Origin: Cyclina sinensis
Taxonomy: Eukaryota > Mollusca > Bivalvia > Venerida > Veneridae
Direction of reading: 5' to 3'
Assembly: GCA_012932295.1 (NCBI GenBank)
Contig: JAAONU010000013.1
Location: 2,774,603 to 2,838,602 of the forward strand
Length of the DNA stretch: 64,000 bases
Below, in pieces: positions 22,518 to 35,889 of this stretch (positions are counted from its first letter, which is position 1; each line of letters starts with the position of its first letter). The notes under the pieces were generated by a model. That model had not been told where the DNA came from. It was given only the letters and a program-made list of their open reading frames with translations, and did no database searches. The translations under genes were made by a program, and so were the position numbers.

Positions 22518-23302
22518 CTATCCACTGGAATAAACTGTAAAATCAGTTACCTTTTCAAATATATTACTTTTACACAAAAAATAATCAATTACACTAGAAC
22601 CGTTGGAGGAATGAAAGGTATAATCCCTAATGTTTCTATCTTTACCTACACGACCATTTGCAATTGACAAGGAATTTGTCTGGCAAAATAAGATTAACTC
22701 TCTACCATAAGCATTAACCTGCTTATCACAGGAAGTTCTTTTTGAACTTATATCTGTACTAAAAATGTCCTCCAAATCGTTTAGTACTGGTCCGTTGTCG
22801 GCAAAAAATACATAATCATCTAAAATGCCAGTTCTAGCATTAAAATCACCACTTAATATAAAGTAATAATTATTTAAGGCTACTTGATTCTCAAATAAAA
22901 GATTTTCTAGTGTTCTAAGGCCATTATACTCACCAGATGTATAAAAACGTGAGCCTTCCGTTGGACAGTAAAATGAGGCAAACAATACATCATTTGACAA
23001 AGCAAATAGTTCTTTTTTATTTTAAGAAGAACCCCATATTCAAAATGTTCATAAACCCTTTGCACAAAAGACCTGATAGAGTTTTTTACAAAAACAACAA
23101 TTCCACCCATATTCCGGCTTCCCTTATAAGAGACCCTAGCTTAACAAAAATAGTGCATAAAATATGGAAGCAAATTAAGTAAAACTGAATCATCAGTTAG
23201 CCAAGTTTTTTGGAGTCCAATTATGTCAAATTTGCTAATGTATTCATTAAAACTGTCATTTACAAAATTTCTACTGAAACCACAAATATTTCAAGATAAT
23301 AT
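22518..23302 (-). pseudogene. LINE APE-like endonuclease, copy B, inactivated
   Basis: The C-terminal block carries SGDFNART (GDFN motif) and SSVIDYFL. The N-terminal block reads MGGIVVFVKNS in another frame (22,907-23,110). QETW is QKTW (Lys codon 23,207-23,209), and the LSWN tryptophan is TGA (23,291-23,293). The lesions match copy A. In this copy ORF1 runs in frame into the endonuclease up to that TGA. Confidence 0.88.
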
Positions 23303-24235
23303 TTTACAATGCTCAATTTGTAGTGGACCTCGGCCACACTCCTTTTCATTCTGACTATCAACTGCATCCCCAGCATCGTCATGAGTTTCCATATTTACTT
23401 TTGCTGCAATTTGTTCATGATCAGGTTCTCTGTTAAGTACTCTTGCACCTCGTTTAAATACTGTCGTTTTAACATCTTTCTTATCTGCAACAACAACTTT
23501 CCCTTTTATAACATACCCTTTTTGGCCTCTCAATTTCAGATTAGCCAACTCTTTCCGTTCAAAACTTGTTAAGTCGTTCAATATCCTTATTCCAGCTTCT
23601 CTTAGAATGTCTCGAAATTTAAACAATCTAAATTTATGTTCTGGCATGTTAAACTAAGCCAAATTCATTCGTGGCTCCTCAAAAGACACCGAACCAATAC
23701 GTTTAGCAAATGCTGTTCCTTCTGAAAACTCAGTTACTTGAACACGATCCATGCTCTCACAAGTAGGAATTATCAGTTCTTCTATAACTTTAGCCTTCGT
23801 TAGCTCATCTGATTCATTATCAACTTCTGGTATCCGAAAAATTCTTAAATTACACTTTTTATTTTCTCTTTCCAAAACATTAACTTGCTTTACAAGATTA
23901 TTTATTTCCTCTTCCCTTGACTCAAACTTCATAGAAAACTCTTCCATGTCCAAATTCAACACATCCGTTCTGTATTCAATAGTATCGATTTTTGAGTCGA
24001 GACACTTGAGATCATTTTCCAACTTAGACTGTTTACTTTCGACCAAATTTAATTTGGACCTTATTAAACATACGTCATCTTTCACAGCAACAAGATCATT
24101 TTTCATCACTTTTATTTCATTCTTAACATCTTTTATATATCCCGTCATTTTTACATTACCTTGTCTTATGGCAGTTAAAATAATTTCAGTATCCTCCTTA
24201 GGACCAGAATTCAGTTCTATGCCTGAAGCAATCAG
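23291..24235 (-). pseudogene. LINE ORF1-like coiled-coil protein with 2A-like start, copy B
   Basis: The frame opens at 24,235 with LIASGIELNSGP, resembling a 2A motif (consensus G-D-[VI]-E-x-N-P-G-P, with the Asp and first Pro changed). A Met at 24,148 begins a coiled coil of about 105 residues, then NLRIFRIPE. The in-frame TAG is at 23,654-23,656. The remainder (MPEHKFRLFKF onward) stays in frame to the TGA at 23,291, which occupies the LSWN tryptophan, so ORF1 and the endonuclease appear to have been one continuous reading frame. Confidence 0.82.
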
Positions 24236-25350
24236 TTATAAACGTTGTTTATAAGACTCATATAGTTCACCATTAATTGGCATAGCTGCAGAACTGTTCC
24301 GTTATAGAGTGTGGTATACCCCCGAATATGACAGTTTATTTGGATCAAGGATGAAAAATTGTTATGTATATACTGTACCGATGTCAAAAGGCCGTACGAT
24401 GCAGAAAGTAGTATAAATGCCATAATACAAATAGCGAAAGCACGTTGATGTATATCCGTTCCTTGGTAAAAGCACAATATTTGGCATACACCTTCTTGAA
24501 TTTGTGTACTGGCTGGGCAAATAACCTATACGTGCTCGATACAACTCCACACCAATTTTGTGGGATTTATCACACAATACACAGTGTACACAGTTTACAC
24601 AGGTGTATACAGGTACAAGTTTATATAATCATCTCACCTGAATAGTTTAATAACACATTTACCAATAATGTCCTATAATATCAAACAATAATTTTTCAAA
24701 TAAACCGTTTACTTTCCAATTTACCTTTAAATACGAATAAGTATTTAAAACCTCCTATGTCCGTTTACTGTGAGAAAGTGAATAGAAAATAATATCACTG
24801 TCCACCTTATTAAAAATCAGTTTAATTCCAGACACAAATTAAACACGTCTGCACAGGAAGATGTCCAGTCCATTTATTGGATAAAAGAAAACACAGAAAT
24901 CGTCCTTTGGTGTTTAAAACTGAAAAGAACTTGGCTTACATGACTGAAAATCGATTAAAAATCGGAACTAGTGGACTTCCGAAATCAAATACTGGACAGC
25001 GATACGCACACACAAAAGTCAGCAATTTTTGCTTTTTTTGGATATGCTATTCAATGTTATTCAATGCCTAATTTCATGTAATTAAGTTTTCCTTATTAGT
25101 TTGCATAAGAAAGATTTCCGACTTACACAGTCTTATTGGTTCACCAAAAAATGGTCTGCAATGGCGTTTCAAATGTAAACCATTCAGTCGTATTACAGAC
25201 ATTTTGTGTATTTGTTTATTTTCATTTCAACACCAAACGATACCAGCCATAAAACATTATTAGTAAACGTCAATCAGATAAAATTAACAGATTTTGTAGT
25301 TGAATGTCTCGAACGTCAAGTATTTAACAAGAGCACCGCTGGGCGGAGCA

Positions 25351-27207
25351 TTATATACCCAAAGGGTGTTTTCTCTAAGTATGATGCATTTGTGATACAA
25401 GGGAGGAAACCTAAGGCTTAAAATTAAATGATTTGCTTTAAATTTTGAATTTTGTGACCTCTGAATTACTGATCTGAAAATCAATAGGGGTCATCCACTC
25501 AATATGTGCAACCATTATATGAATTTTGAAGTCTCTATGACAAATGGCTGTTGAGTTATAGTGTAAATGAATCTAAACATTCAGGTCACTGTGACCCTGA
25601 CCTTTGACATACTGATCCCAAAATGTATAGGGGTCATCTGATCAATGTGTGCAGTCATGATAATAAGTTTGAAATCTCTATAACAAATGATTGTAAAGTT
25701 ACATGGTGGAAATGGTTTTCAATGTTAAGGTCACTGTGACCTTGACCTTTAAGCTACTTACCCCAAAATCAATAGGGGTCATTCACTCAATAAGTGCAAC
25801 CATTACACACATTTTGAAGTCTCTAAGACAAATGGTTGCCAAGTAACAGAGTGTAAATGATTCTTAACATTTAGGTCACTGTGACCTTGACCTTTCACAT
25901 ACTGACCCGAAAATGAACAGCAATCATTCACTCAATGTGTGCAATCATGATATAAAATTTGAAGTCTCTTTAACAAATGATTGTCAATTTACTTGGCAGA
26001 AATGGTTTTCAGTGTTTAAGTCACTGCAAAAATGATACTACACATTTCGGTCACTGTGACCTTTGACCCCAAAATGTAGAGGGATCATTCACTCAATGTG
26101 TGCAATCATGATATAAAGTTTGAAGTCTCTATAACAAATAATTGTCAAGTTACATGGTTTCAATGTTAAGGTCTATGTGACCTTGACCTTTGACCTATTG
26201 ATCCCCAAATCAATAGGTGTCATTCACTCAATGTGTGCAACCATTATATGAATTTTGAAATCTCTACTGACAAATGGTTGTTGAGTTACAGTGTGTTAAA
26301 CATTTAGGTTACTGTGACCGTGACATTTCTTATACTGACCCAAAAATGTATAGGGTCACCTATCCAATGTGTGCAATCATGAAAAAATGTTTGAAAACTT
26401 CAATAAATGATTGTCTAGTTACCTGGTGGAAATGGTCTTCAATGTTAAGGTCTATGTGACATTGACCTTTGACCTACTGACCCCAAAATCAATAGAGATC
26501 GTTCACTCAATGTGTGCAATCACTATATTGTTTTTGAAGTCTCTATGACAAATGGATGTTGAGTTACGGAGTGTAAATGATTCTAAACATGTAGGTCACT
26601 GTGACTTTGACCTTTGATATACTGACCCCAAAATGTGGTCATCCACTCAATGTGTGCAATCATGATATAAAGTTTGAAGTTTCTACAACAAATGATTGTT
26701 AAGTTACATGGCGGAAATTATTTTCAATGTTGAGGTCACTGTGACCTAGACTTTTATATACTGACCAATCAATAAGTGTCATTCACTCAATGTGTGCAAC
26801 CATTACATGAATTTTAAGTTTCTTCGACAGATGGCTGTCGAGTTACAGAGTGCAAAAATGATACTACACATTTCAGTCACTGTGACTTTTGACACCAAAA
26901 TGTAGAGGGATCATTCACTCAATATGTGCAATCATGATATAAAGTTTGCAGTCTCTATAAAAAACAATTGTCAAGTTACATGGTTTCAATATTAAGGTCT
27001 ATGTGACCTTGACCTTTGAGCTACTGACTCCAAAATCAATAGTGGTCATCCACACAATGTCGGCAATAATCACATGAAGGTAAAAGACTGTAGACAAAAG
27101 AGTACTCAAGTTATCCTCCAGAAACCAAATTGCTAACGGACGGATGGACAGACGGACGGTACGAACGCCCTAGACCATAACATAATATGCCTCCTTCGGG
27201 CATATAA
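25351..27207. mobile_element. Satellite-cored element with imperfect TIRs, unit 2
   Basis: Same structure as 4,090-5,950. Perfect GGTCACTGTGACC sites start at 25,584, 25,729, 25,874, 26,049 and 26,734. It differs from unit 1 by substitutions and a few short indels (for example near 26,635). Confidence 0.82.
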
Positions 27208-27800
27208 AAAACATAAATCGCGGAATCCATGGTGCTGTTTCATTTGTTTTAAAAAAAGGCACTCAAAGTACTGTTTTTCACATTTTCGAAAAACACAGTT
27301 GTTTCTTTTACTTCTGAGCAAAAGCAAAGCCTTGCAACGTCGCGATATGGATGTCAGTTTAAACACGTTACAGTCATGAATATTTCTTATTAAATATATG
27401 TTTGAACATCAAAATTTGACTCGTATCAGCAGAACAAGAAAGTAAATCTAAATGCAAAAAAAGCAAAGAAAAGAGAGGTTATAACAGAAAAAGTATCTTA
27501 AGAATATCTTGCCATTACATTATTCTCTGGTATACCGTTACTGAGTGTAGTCTTAAATCTTATGGCCTCTTCGGTTTTAATGGTTTGCAAATAATTACAA
27601 AAACGACTCTCTAAAACAATTTCAAAGTATTTGCGTTTCATTTTATATTTTATCACCTGTTTAATGAATTGCAAAGTTTTTACAGACTGATAAAAGTATC
27701 AACTTAATCAGTAATTTATCTATGAAGCTTCATCATATTTCATAAGATGTAAATGAATTATTTAACAATTAGTACGTTTGCAATTTATAATTTTCTTTAA

Positions 27801-29700
27801 AGGTCATGTGACACGACTATAGCAACTTTGTCTATTCAAAATAATCATAATGTACTGATTAAAATGGTTTAACTGCGAAATTTTGAAAATATTGCTTTTG
27901 ATAAGAAAAAACGTGTTTTTGATGATCGGCTGTTTCCGTTTCGACATCGGTAGTTTCCGCCGCAATTTTTGGCTGTGACGTAGATTAAACCCTACTGTAC
28001 CAGGCAGTAGTGCAAGATTACACTGCTCTTAACACATCCGTTTTTAAATGAAAAAATAACACTAAACCACAAGTGCAAGAAACACGGTAAAGGCACACTT
28101 AAAAATAACATGCTATAAATTGTAAATTAAATAAAATTATGTGATTACTTCTCGATAATTTTAAGTAAATTCAAACTTTGTGCCGGGAGAACGGGTTGTA
28201 AATTTACCTTAATAAATATTAAAAAAATATTCCAATTTCTTCCATGTTGTGGTTCTATATAAAACTATCCCTCCACGTTTTTACATGCAGCGTTACACTT
28301 CCTCACTTGATGTTTACGTCAAATTCTTTTTCATTTAAGTGTAGCAAAATTGAAGTGAATTTAGGTGATTTAATGTGTTAACATTTGTTTCACTGGAATG
28401 GAAATTCACACTACAGTGTATTTTCACATTGGGATATTGTTTGATAATAGTATGGCATGTCCATCAAGTAGAAAGTTGTGTCTGCTTATAAATTAATATC
28501 CAATGAAATATCAAAGATCCATAAATCACGCCTTATACTGTGGGATTAAATCATTTATGCAAATTAACCTGCCTAAATGGGACCCTTGTATATTCTGCAT
28601 AGCTGTCAAAACAAAACAATTAACTTTTTTATGACCCAATCAATGTTAAAGTTGAGACAAATAGCAAAATTTTATAGCAAGTGATCTTACTAATTGATTG
28701 TATTACTTTTGATCAGTCACACTTGTGAAAACATTATGTAATAGCTTGTTCCAATTAACATGTCTGAATGATTTTTAGTTAAGAATCTTCCATGCAGATA
28801 CATATTTTAATTAGATAATTAAATGTAATGGATATATCTATGATGAAAATAAAAATCATTCGACTTCTAAAGGTAAACAAATAATTAAAAAAAAAGTAAA
28901 ACAATGTTTTTGTGTTATGATTTTGACTTAGTTTTTAGGGCTTCTTTATATTATTTGTTCTTTGATCATTATTGTTTTGTTTTCAAAAAATGTAGAATGA
29001 ATAAGCCAAAAATAAAAGATATGCATTTATAATGAAAAAAACATAGATCTAGTCAAAGATTGCTTATCCGTACCTCAGGCAAAATATACCAGAGACAAAT
29101 AAGGAACACATCACTGTAAGGAGAATGTTTTTATGGAAAAAAATCTCTCGATTGGAGTTAGTAAATCAAGTCTTCAAACAAACTGCATCTGATAAAAATA
29201 AGCATGTTCAAATCTTTTTGGATCAGTTACTTGAAAAATATCTCTTAGTCTAGATATTTTCACTGATGTATCTTTTAATTCTACAACCCTGATAAACCTA
29301 GCTTCTATATAATATTGCTCATTGGCATCGTAATTCCATCAAAATTTCAAAATTATATATTTAAAAATCTTCAATGTATATTCATGATGTTAGCTTAACT
29401 TGTTCAATTTTGTTTTTTTACAATATTCAGACTACATTTTCACTTTCCATCATATTTTTTTAAGTTTTTAATAACAATCCAGGCAGCTGTGTAAAGTGGC
29501 AAGAGATAAATGTGCGTCACTTCCGGTTTCGCTTGTGACAGGTGAGCGCGACCAAGTGCGTAAAATATGGATTTTAATTTGCTATAAAAACATCTTTAAG
29601 ATGAAAATTACCTGCGGAATTTTGTAAAACAGTCCTAGTTAGATATATATTTTTCGCTCATATGAAAATTTGGAGGTCAAAAATTCGTGTCACATGACCT
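27801..29700. mobile_element. 1.9-kb TTAA element with 16-bp TIRs, unit 2
   Basis: Same element as 6,544-8,444. TTAA flanks are at 27,797-27,800 and 29,701-29,704, with identical perfect TIRs. No ORF inside. Confidence 0.88.
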
Positions 29701-30521
29701 TTAAAAAGTTACATAGACCAAAATATTTTTTATAAGACGTATTGTTCACAATTTAAGCGTCATTATTTCCCAGAGGCAGTTATTCTGAGTACATAAAATG
29801 AGTAGGTGAGTTACGTCCTGTATTTAATAACTTGCTCAACGTAAGATTTACCTTTTACCCTCTCTCTGAAATTGATCAGATTTTTAAACCTTCAGACTAG
29901 TAAACTTTACTTTCGAGATTCCCAAACAGTAACGTGCGTTATCTTATAACTGACATAAATTTCTTCGATAAAATTTGGTGACCTATTACACACTCAAGTA
30001 AACTGACTTGTTTTGAATTTATTTCGAATGACGTCGTTTGTTTTTGTGCAGTACCGAAGTCTTGACCTCATTGCATAATTGATGTAAACAATATTCTTTT
30101 TTAACTGTCGAGGTACTAAAATGCTATATATATCATCTGATAAACGTATATCATGTTGGTGGTGTTGATGTTTTATATACTCGATAAATGTGTCAGTGGA
30201 GAAACAAAACAAGAACTGAATAAAACGAAATATAAAAGTTATCACTTTAGTAAAACTTGACGCGAATTTACATGAAATATCTATGTTGTCATTGAAACAG
30301 CCAGGATAAGGTTGAAAGAATTTATTTATTTCTATTTTATGAACATGAACATTTTTATGCGCCCTAGAAAGTCTGCACGGATTTTTTCAGGTGTCTCAGT
30401 GTCTTGTTTGATACTTAGGATTTTAAGACTTGGAAATGCAAATATTGAAGATCACGCGAAGGCAGGGACATATGATTAAATCAGTTCAAGTGACTCGCTG
30501 TATCCATTCGTTCCTTGATAT

Positions 30522-31365
30522 TTTATGTTATTTGGGTTTTTGAGTGATATATGTGGATATATTACCTGCCAAGATAAAATATCACCCTCGCCGATATGTG
30601 GATATATTACCTGCCAAGATTTTATATCACCCGAGCCGATAGGCGAGGGTGATATTTTATCTTGGCAGGTAATATATCCACATGTATCACTCATAAACCC
30701 AAATAATAATTTTATTACCCTTCCCCTGCCAAGTAAGACGATTTTAAAATTAATCATTGCTGTTTCAAACGAAACGTCGAAATAAGATTCCCTTTAGGGT
30801 ACCCCTACACCTCAAAATGACGTCACAACATAATCTGTGCTGGCGAAAAGCGATATTTTCCCAGAAGTGTTATGTTTGTTTGAATATTAAATTTATATCT
30901 TTAATGAAAGCCATAAATTTGGGTTAATATTTCCGCGCATTCAGTACAGATTATTTTCTTCAACATTTTTTTATATTTTATTTCAATAGTTCGTCTATAG
31001 ATCTACATGAAGTATTTGCTTTCGTACCTAACGAATGTAAACAAGAGAAAAGGAGTAGTTTGTTGAAGAATTAATATCAAGGTTTGGCGAGGTCATATTT
31101 GTTTCAAATACTACTGAGAATATTTATCATTACTCTATTTTGGTATATATATTTTATTAGCCAAATAAAAAGTGTTTGTATATCAGAATTTACACTTTAC
31201 AACATCGAACCGTACGCGCATCGTCACAGCGCATGTTGTTTACTACGTGGGGTACCCAAAGGGGAAATTTAATATGTATATTACCTGTCTGGCTCGGTAA
31301 TATCAATTTCTTTCGACGGATCAATAGCCAATCAAAAAGGAGAAAAAAATCTGGAAGGTTAATAA
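30522..31365. mobile_element. About 0.85-kb insertion of unknown class, unit 2
   Basis: Same insertion as 9,262-10,105, absent from unit 3. The flank here (CATTCGTTCCTTGATAT) matches the unit 3 empty site better than unit 1 does, because unit 1 has lost a few bases. Confidence 0.6.
30528..30706. repeat. 179-bp palindrome, unit 2
   Basis: Arms 30,528-30,592 and 30,642-30,706 with the same 49-bp loop type as unit 1. One additional arm mismatch (CATGTATC in the right arm). Confidence 0.92.
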
Positions 31366-31473
31366 TATGATTTTTTCATTACTTTGCATTTATACTGATA
31401 AATATTACCTAACATTCCATGAAATTTTAGGCTAGTGCAATTTGTTAACCTTTGCGTAGTAAAATATGGGGGA

Positions 31474-31500
31474 AATAATAATAATAATAATAATAATAAT
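31474..31500 (+). repeat. (AAT)9 microsatellite, unit 2
   Basis: Nine perfect AAT repeats, homologous to 10,214-10,243. Confidence 0.95.
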
Positions 31501-31526
31501 AAAGTAAGAATATTGCCAAGCAATAA

Positions 31527-32383
31527 AAGTCCCCTACCGGAAAGGGCACTGTCACACAAAATGGAACCAAAATTCAAATATTGACAAAAAGTTAGCTGAA
31601 ATCAATAGTTTGTTGTTAATGATAGATATGTGATAGGTATCTTTTATTCAACATATTATCAAAAGATCACATGCCTATTAATTGGGTGTAATGTTATAAA
31701 TAAAATATGCATATGTTATACAAATAAATATCTTATTTTTCAATACAAAGAACAGACTTATAAATGCACCATGGTCTGTGATCTGTAAGCTTAAAGTTGT
31801 ATAGGTTCTGTATAAGTTCAAACGTAAGTGGAAGAAAAACATTCAAGAGAATTCAACAATTTGCTATATTTTCTAAGTAAAAACGAAGCACATTTTTCTC
31901 TATATACGGATAAGAGTAATGGAACATATTGTGTAATAATAACGACACCAATAAGTTTGTATAAAGTCTCAATCAAATGCATCAATAGGTTCCAGAAATA
32001 TTCAAGGAAATGTAGATTTTTGGAAAAATTTCAATGTGAAAAAGGGGCATAACTTTGTGAAAATCAGAGTTCCGAATTATGGAACACGACATGTGAACTT
32101 GTGTTTTTAGTATCAAGTTTAAAATGGATATCTACAGGGCTTCAAAAGTATATCACAATTTTTGCAATATTTAAAGTCTATTTGTTGTCATAGCAAGCAC
32201 ATTTCCAGGAATAAAACAAAAATGATCTGCAATATTTCCATATTGTCGTCTATCCATGTTTCAAGTTTCATGAAAATATTCCATTTACTTTTTGGATTAT
32301 CGCAGGATCCAGTTTTTGCGGACAGACTGACGGACAGACAGACGGACGGACGGAGGGCAAACCGATGAACCGGTAGGGGACTT
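31527..32383. mobile_element. 0.86-kb TIR element (AAGTCCCCTACCGG), unit 2
   Basis: Same as 10,270-11,125, with both 14-bp termini perfect. Confidence 0.78.
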
Positions 32384-32401
32384 AAAGCAAAAAGATACAT
32401 G

Positions 32402-32436
32402 CATACATACATACATACATACATACATACATACAT
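32402..32436 (+). repeat. (CATA)8 microsatellite, unit 2
   Basis: Eight CATA repeats plus CAT, twice the unit 1 number. Confidence 0.92.
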
Positions 32437-33447
32437 GAATGCATACATGCATGGGATCTCTTCATAGGATAGCAACAGTTCTTAGAAAATAGTATTTTAT
32501 TTCAAAGATTGCAAAAACAGAAAGAATCGATCAAGCTTTTAATGAAAGAATATTATGTTGCAAATAAGCATCTATATGATTTACTATGTGCATTTTAACA
32601 AGTAAATAATGTTAACTGAATACAATCATTCATCGTCCGGTGTCTTCATACAGTTATTAGTTCGTGGAAAGGCATTTTCACCAGAGTGTTTAACTACAGC
32701 TTTTAACCATCGGCAGGAATAAGCATCCAGCAATAAACAATGAACATAAAATAATTTGCGTTTACCCTCTGTAAAAATGAATACCCGAAATTTTAATATT
32801 AATATGCATCTACACGCTGTATCAAATGACATTCAAAAACCGTTGCCGAACAGGATGATTTTAAGTTATAGTTATATAACTTTTAAATAAAGCAGTGTTT
32901 TGGAATATGGATTTATTTCAGTGACATTTTCAAAGTTTAAAGCGAAATTTATTTAACTATTCTTTCTGCTACGGTCGTGTGAACATTAACAGAATTTTTG
33001 GATTTTCAGTCGTTCTGATTAAAACTTCGGACGAAAGGAGTGAGTTTCTAAGTTTTCTTTTCGTAAAAACTAGATAAATTGAATTCACGGTTGCACATAA
33101 AACAGAGATAGTTCAAATGGTAAGCCAAGGCCAAGGCTCGTCCATTTCAACTTTCTAAACCCCTATACATCTCGGCACCTATCACTGGCATGTAAATGCA
33201 GTAGTTTTTTAAAGTCCAGGGACGTGACTTTCAGGTAATAATTGTTAGTTAAATTTTCGAGGCTTTAGGTGGGGACATCGTTGAGAATTGACGTTTGTGA
33301 TGTAGAAATATTAATTATTACTGCTTTTACATTTGACTTCAGTTTCCTTAGGCAAAAAAGTAATAGAACTTTTACTCCCCAAAATCACCATAGGACTTAT
33401 TGTGCATGAAAAAGCAAATAACTGCATTCAAAGGATTATGTGTTTTT

Positions 33448-35336
33448 AGCTCAATGGTGAGCTTTTGTGATCGCCTGATGTCCGTCGTCCGTCGTCCGTC
33501 CGTGCGTCGTCAACTTTTTCTTCAAACAACTTCTTCTCCTGAACTGCTGGGCCAATCTTGCTGAAACTTGGCAGGAATGTTACTTGCATGAAGCTTTACC
33601 AAAATTGTTCAAATGGTTCAGGTCCATGGCATTTCTTGGCCACAGGAGCTAAAAATAGATTTTCAAGGTTGGAACTTTAAAAATCTTCTTCTCCAGAACT
33701 ACAAGGCCTTGAGCTTAGATATTTGGTATGAAGCATCATCAGGTGGACCCCTGGGTCAAAAATGGCCCTGCCCAAGGGGTCACTAGTTTTACATAGAATT
33801 ATATAGGAAAAACTTTAAAAATCTTCTTGTCTGAAACCACAAGGCCTTGAGTTTAGTTATTTGGTGTGCAGCATTGTCCAGTGGACCTCTACCAAGTTTG
33901 TTCAAATCATGGCTCCTGGGTAGAAAAATGGCCCAGCCCCGGGGGTCACATGTTTTACATAGAGTTATATAGGAAAATCTTTAAAAAAATCTTTTTGTCA
34001 GAAACTGCAAGGCCTACCAAGTTTGTTTAAATCATGGCTCCTGGGTCAAAAATGCCCCCCAGGGGTCAAATGTATTACATAGAGTTATATAGGAAAAACT
34101 TTAAAAATTCTTCTTGTCAGAAACAGCAAGGCGTAGAGTTTAGATATTTGGTGTGCAGCATTGTCTAGTGGACCTCTATCAAGTTTGTTCAAATTATGTT
34201 CCCTGGGTCAAAATTGGCCACGCCCCAGGGTTCTATTGATTTACATATAGTTATATAGGAAAAACATGAAAAAACATTTTTTTCCGAAACTAATAGGACT
34301 AGGCCTTAGATATTTGGTGTGGAGTATTGTGTTGAGAGCTTTTACCAGTATTCTTTATATGTTGGCCCCGGAGTCAAAATTGGCCCCGCCCCGGGGTCCT
34401 TAATATGTAAAAAAGGCAATCTTTACAAATCTTCTTACTGGAAACCTCAATGCCTACAGCTTAGATATCTGGTATGCAGCATTGTCTAGTGGATGTCTAA
34501 CAAGTTTGTTCAATTTATATCCCCTGGTTAAAAATGGGCCACGCCCCAGGGTTCTCTTGGTTTACATATATAGGTTTATAGGAAAAACATGGAAAATCAT
34601 TTTTCTCCGAAACTAATAGGACTAGACCTTAGATATTTGGTGTGGAGTATTGTGTTGAGAACTTTTACCAGTATTCTTTATATGTTGGCCCCGGGGTCAA
34701 AATTGGCCCCGCCCTGGGGGCCCTTAATATGTAAAAAAGGCAATCTTTAAAAATCTTCTTACTGGAAACCTCAAAGCCTACAGCTTAGATATTTGGTATG
34801 CAGCATTGTCTAGGGGACCTCTACCTAGTTTGTTTAAAAAATGTCAGTGGGGTCACTATTGGCCCCGCCCGAGGGGTCATTAGTTTTAAATAGCAGTATA
34901 GAAGAAAATCTTTAAAAATCTTGTCTGAAACCACAAGGCCTAGAATTTTAAAATTTGGCATGAAGCAAGCTTTATCAAGCTTTTTGAAATTATTAGATTA
35001 GGTTAAAGGTCATGGAGGCTAAAAATAGATTTATCTACTGTACCTCATAGAGCCTTCATTTATAGACCAGTATCTTTGATATTTAGTATATAGGTTCCTT
35101 GCATGGACGTCTACCCATGGGTAGGGTTTGAGGTCACTGGGTCAAGGTCAAGGTCACCATAGCTTATAATAGATATTTCTACTTTCTGTCATAGAGCCTT
35201 TATCTATTGACTGATATTTTACATATTTGGTTTGTAGGCACTTACATATTTTCAATTAAAAATGAAATACTGCTTAGCAGCAAACCTACAGCCAAAGTAC
35301 TCAGGTGAGCGATCCAGGGCGATCATGGCCCTCTTG
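33448..35336. mobile_element. Pearl-like tandem-core element, complete copy, unit 2
   Basis: The left end is AGCTCAATGGTGAGCT and the right end ATGGCCCTCTTG, with a small stem (AGGGC/GCCCT) just inside the right end. Unit 3 holds the empty site at about 51,648-51,652: five T where the filled site has TTTTT on the left and TTT on the right, so any target duplication is TTT or less. The internal core has about nine diverged monomers. No ORF of note. Confidence 0.82.
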
Positions 35337-35889
35337 TTTGTATTGTCTACATTTGACGGCTCATTCTGGTATTACTGCAAAGTTCACTTATTTTTTGAAC
35401 AACTTTTTATTTCAAATATCTTAAATAGTTTCCATTTCTATGGTTTTATTTATATTATTTAGAAAAAAAAAACAAATTCGCCGGTTTGTGGAAAAAAACT
35501 GCAGAGTATTTAGCAATTCTGTTCTACGTCACGGACGCATGTATATTTGGGCTTATATCATAGTCGATGTAATGGGCATGTTATAAAGACGTGTTATATT
35601 TTTGATATTACACTTATGTCACGTAAACTTCATTTACAATATGCTTACGGCGTTAGCAAGTATACAGACAAATTGAATGTTGATTTATTTTTTGCACATT
35701 TCAAATACCGATGAAATTCTAAGATATATAGTTAATCAATTTTATATTTATAATGTTACCCACGCTTAAAAGGAATATTGGTTATATCTGTTAACTCGTG
35801 TATGACGAGGATGACATAACTAGACGGAAGGGCACCACACGCTACAGATAACTTTACTAAAAATATATATTAAAATGTTTACTGTACAA

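Larger units (their letters stand above)
19696..24577 (-). mobile_element. LINE copy B, most complete copy, inactive
   Basis: Non-LTR retrotransposon read right to left: leader (24,232-24,477), 2A-like block (24,200-24,235), coiled-coil ORF1 (to 23,291), endonuclease (22,518-23,302), linker, RT (20,811-22,048), C-terminal zinc-knuckle-like domain (19,907-20,460), 3' UTR. The 3' end shows degenerate 7-bp repeats of GTTTGAA type, clearer in copy C, as in CR1-group LINEs that end in microsatellites rather than poly(A). Multiple stops and frameshifts; no intact product. The true 5' end is not defined, because all copies sit inside the same duplication. Confidence 0.88.
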
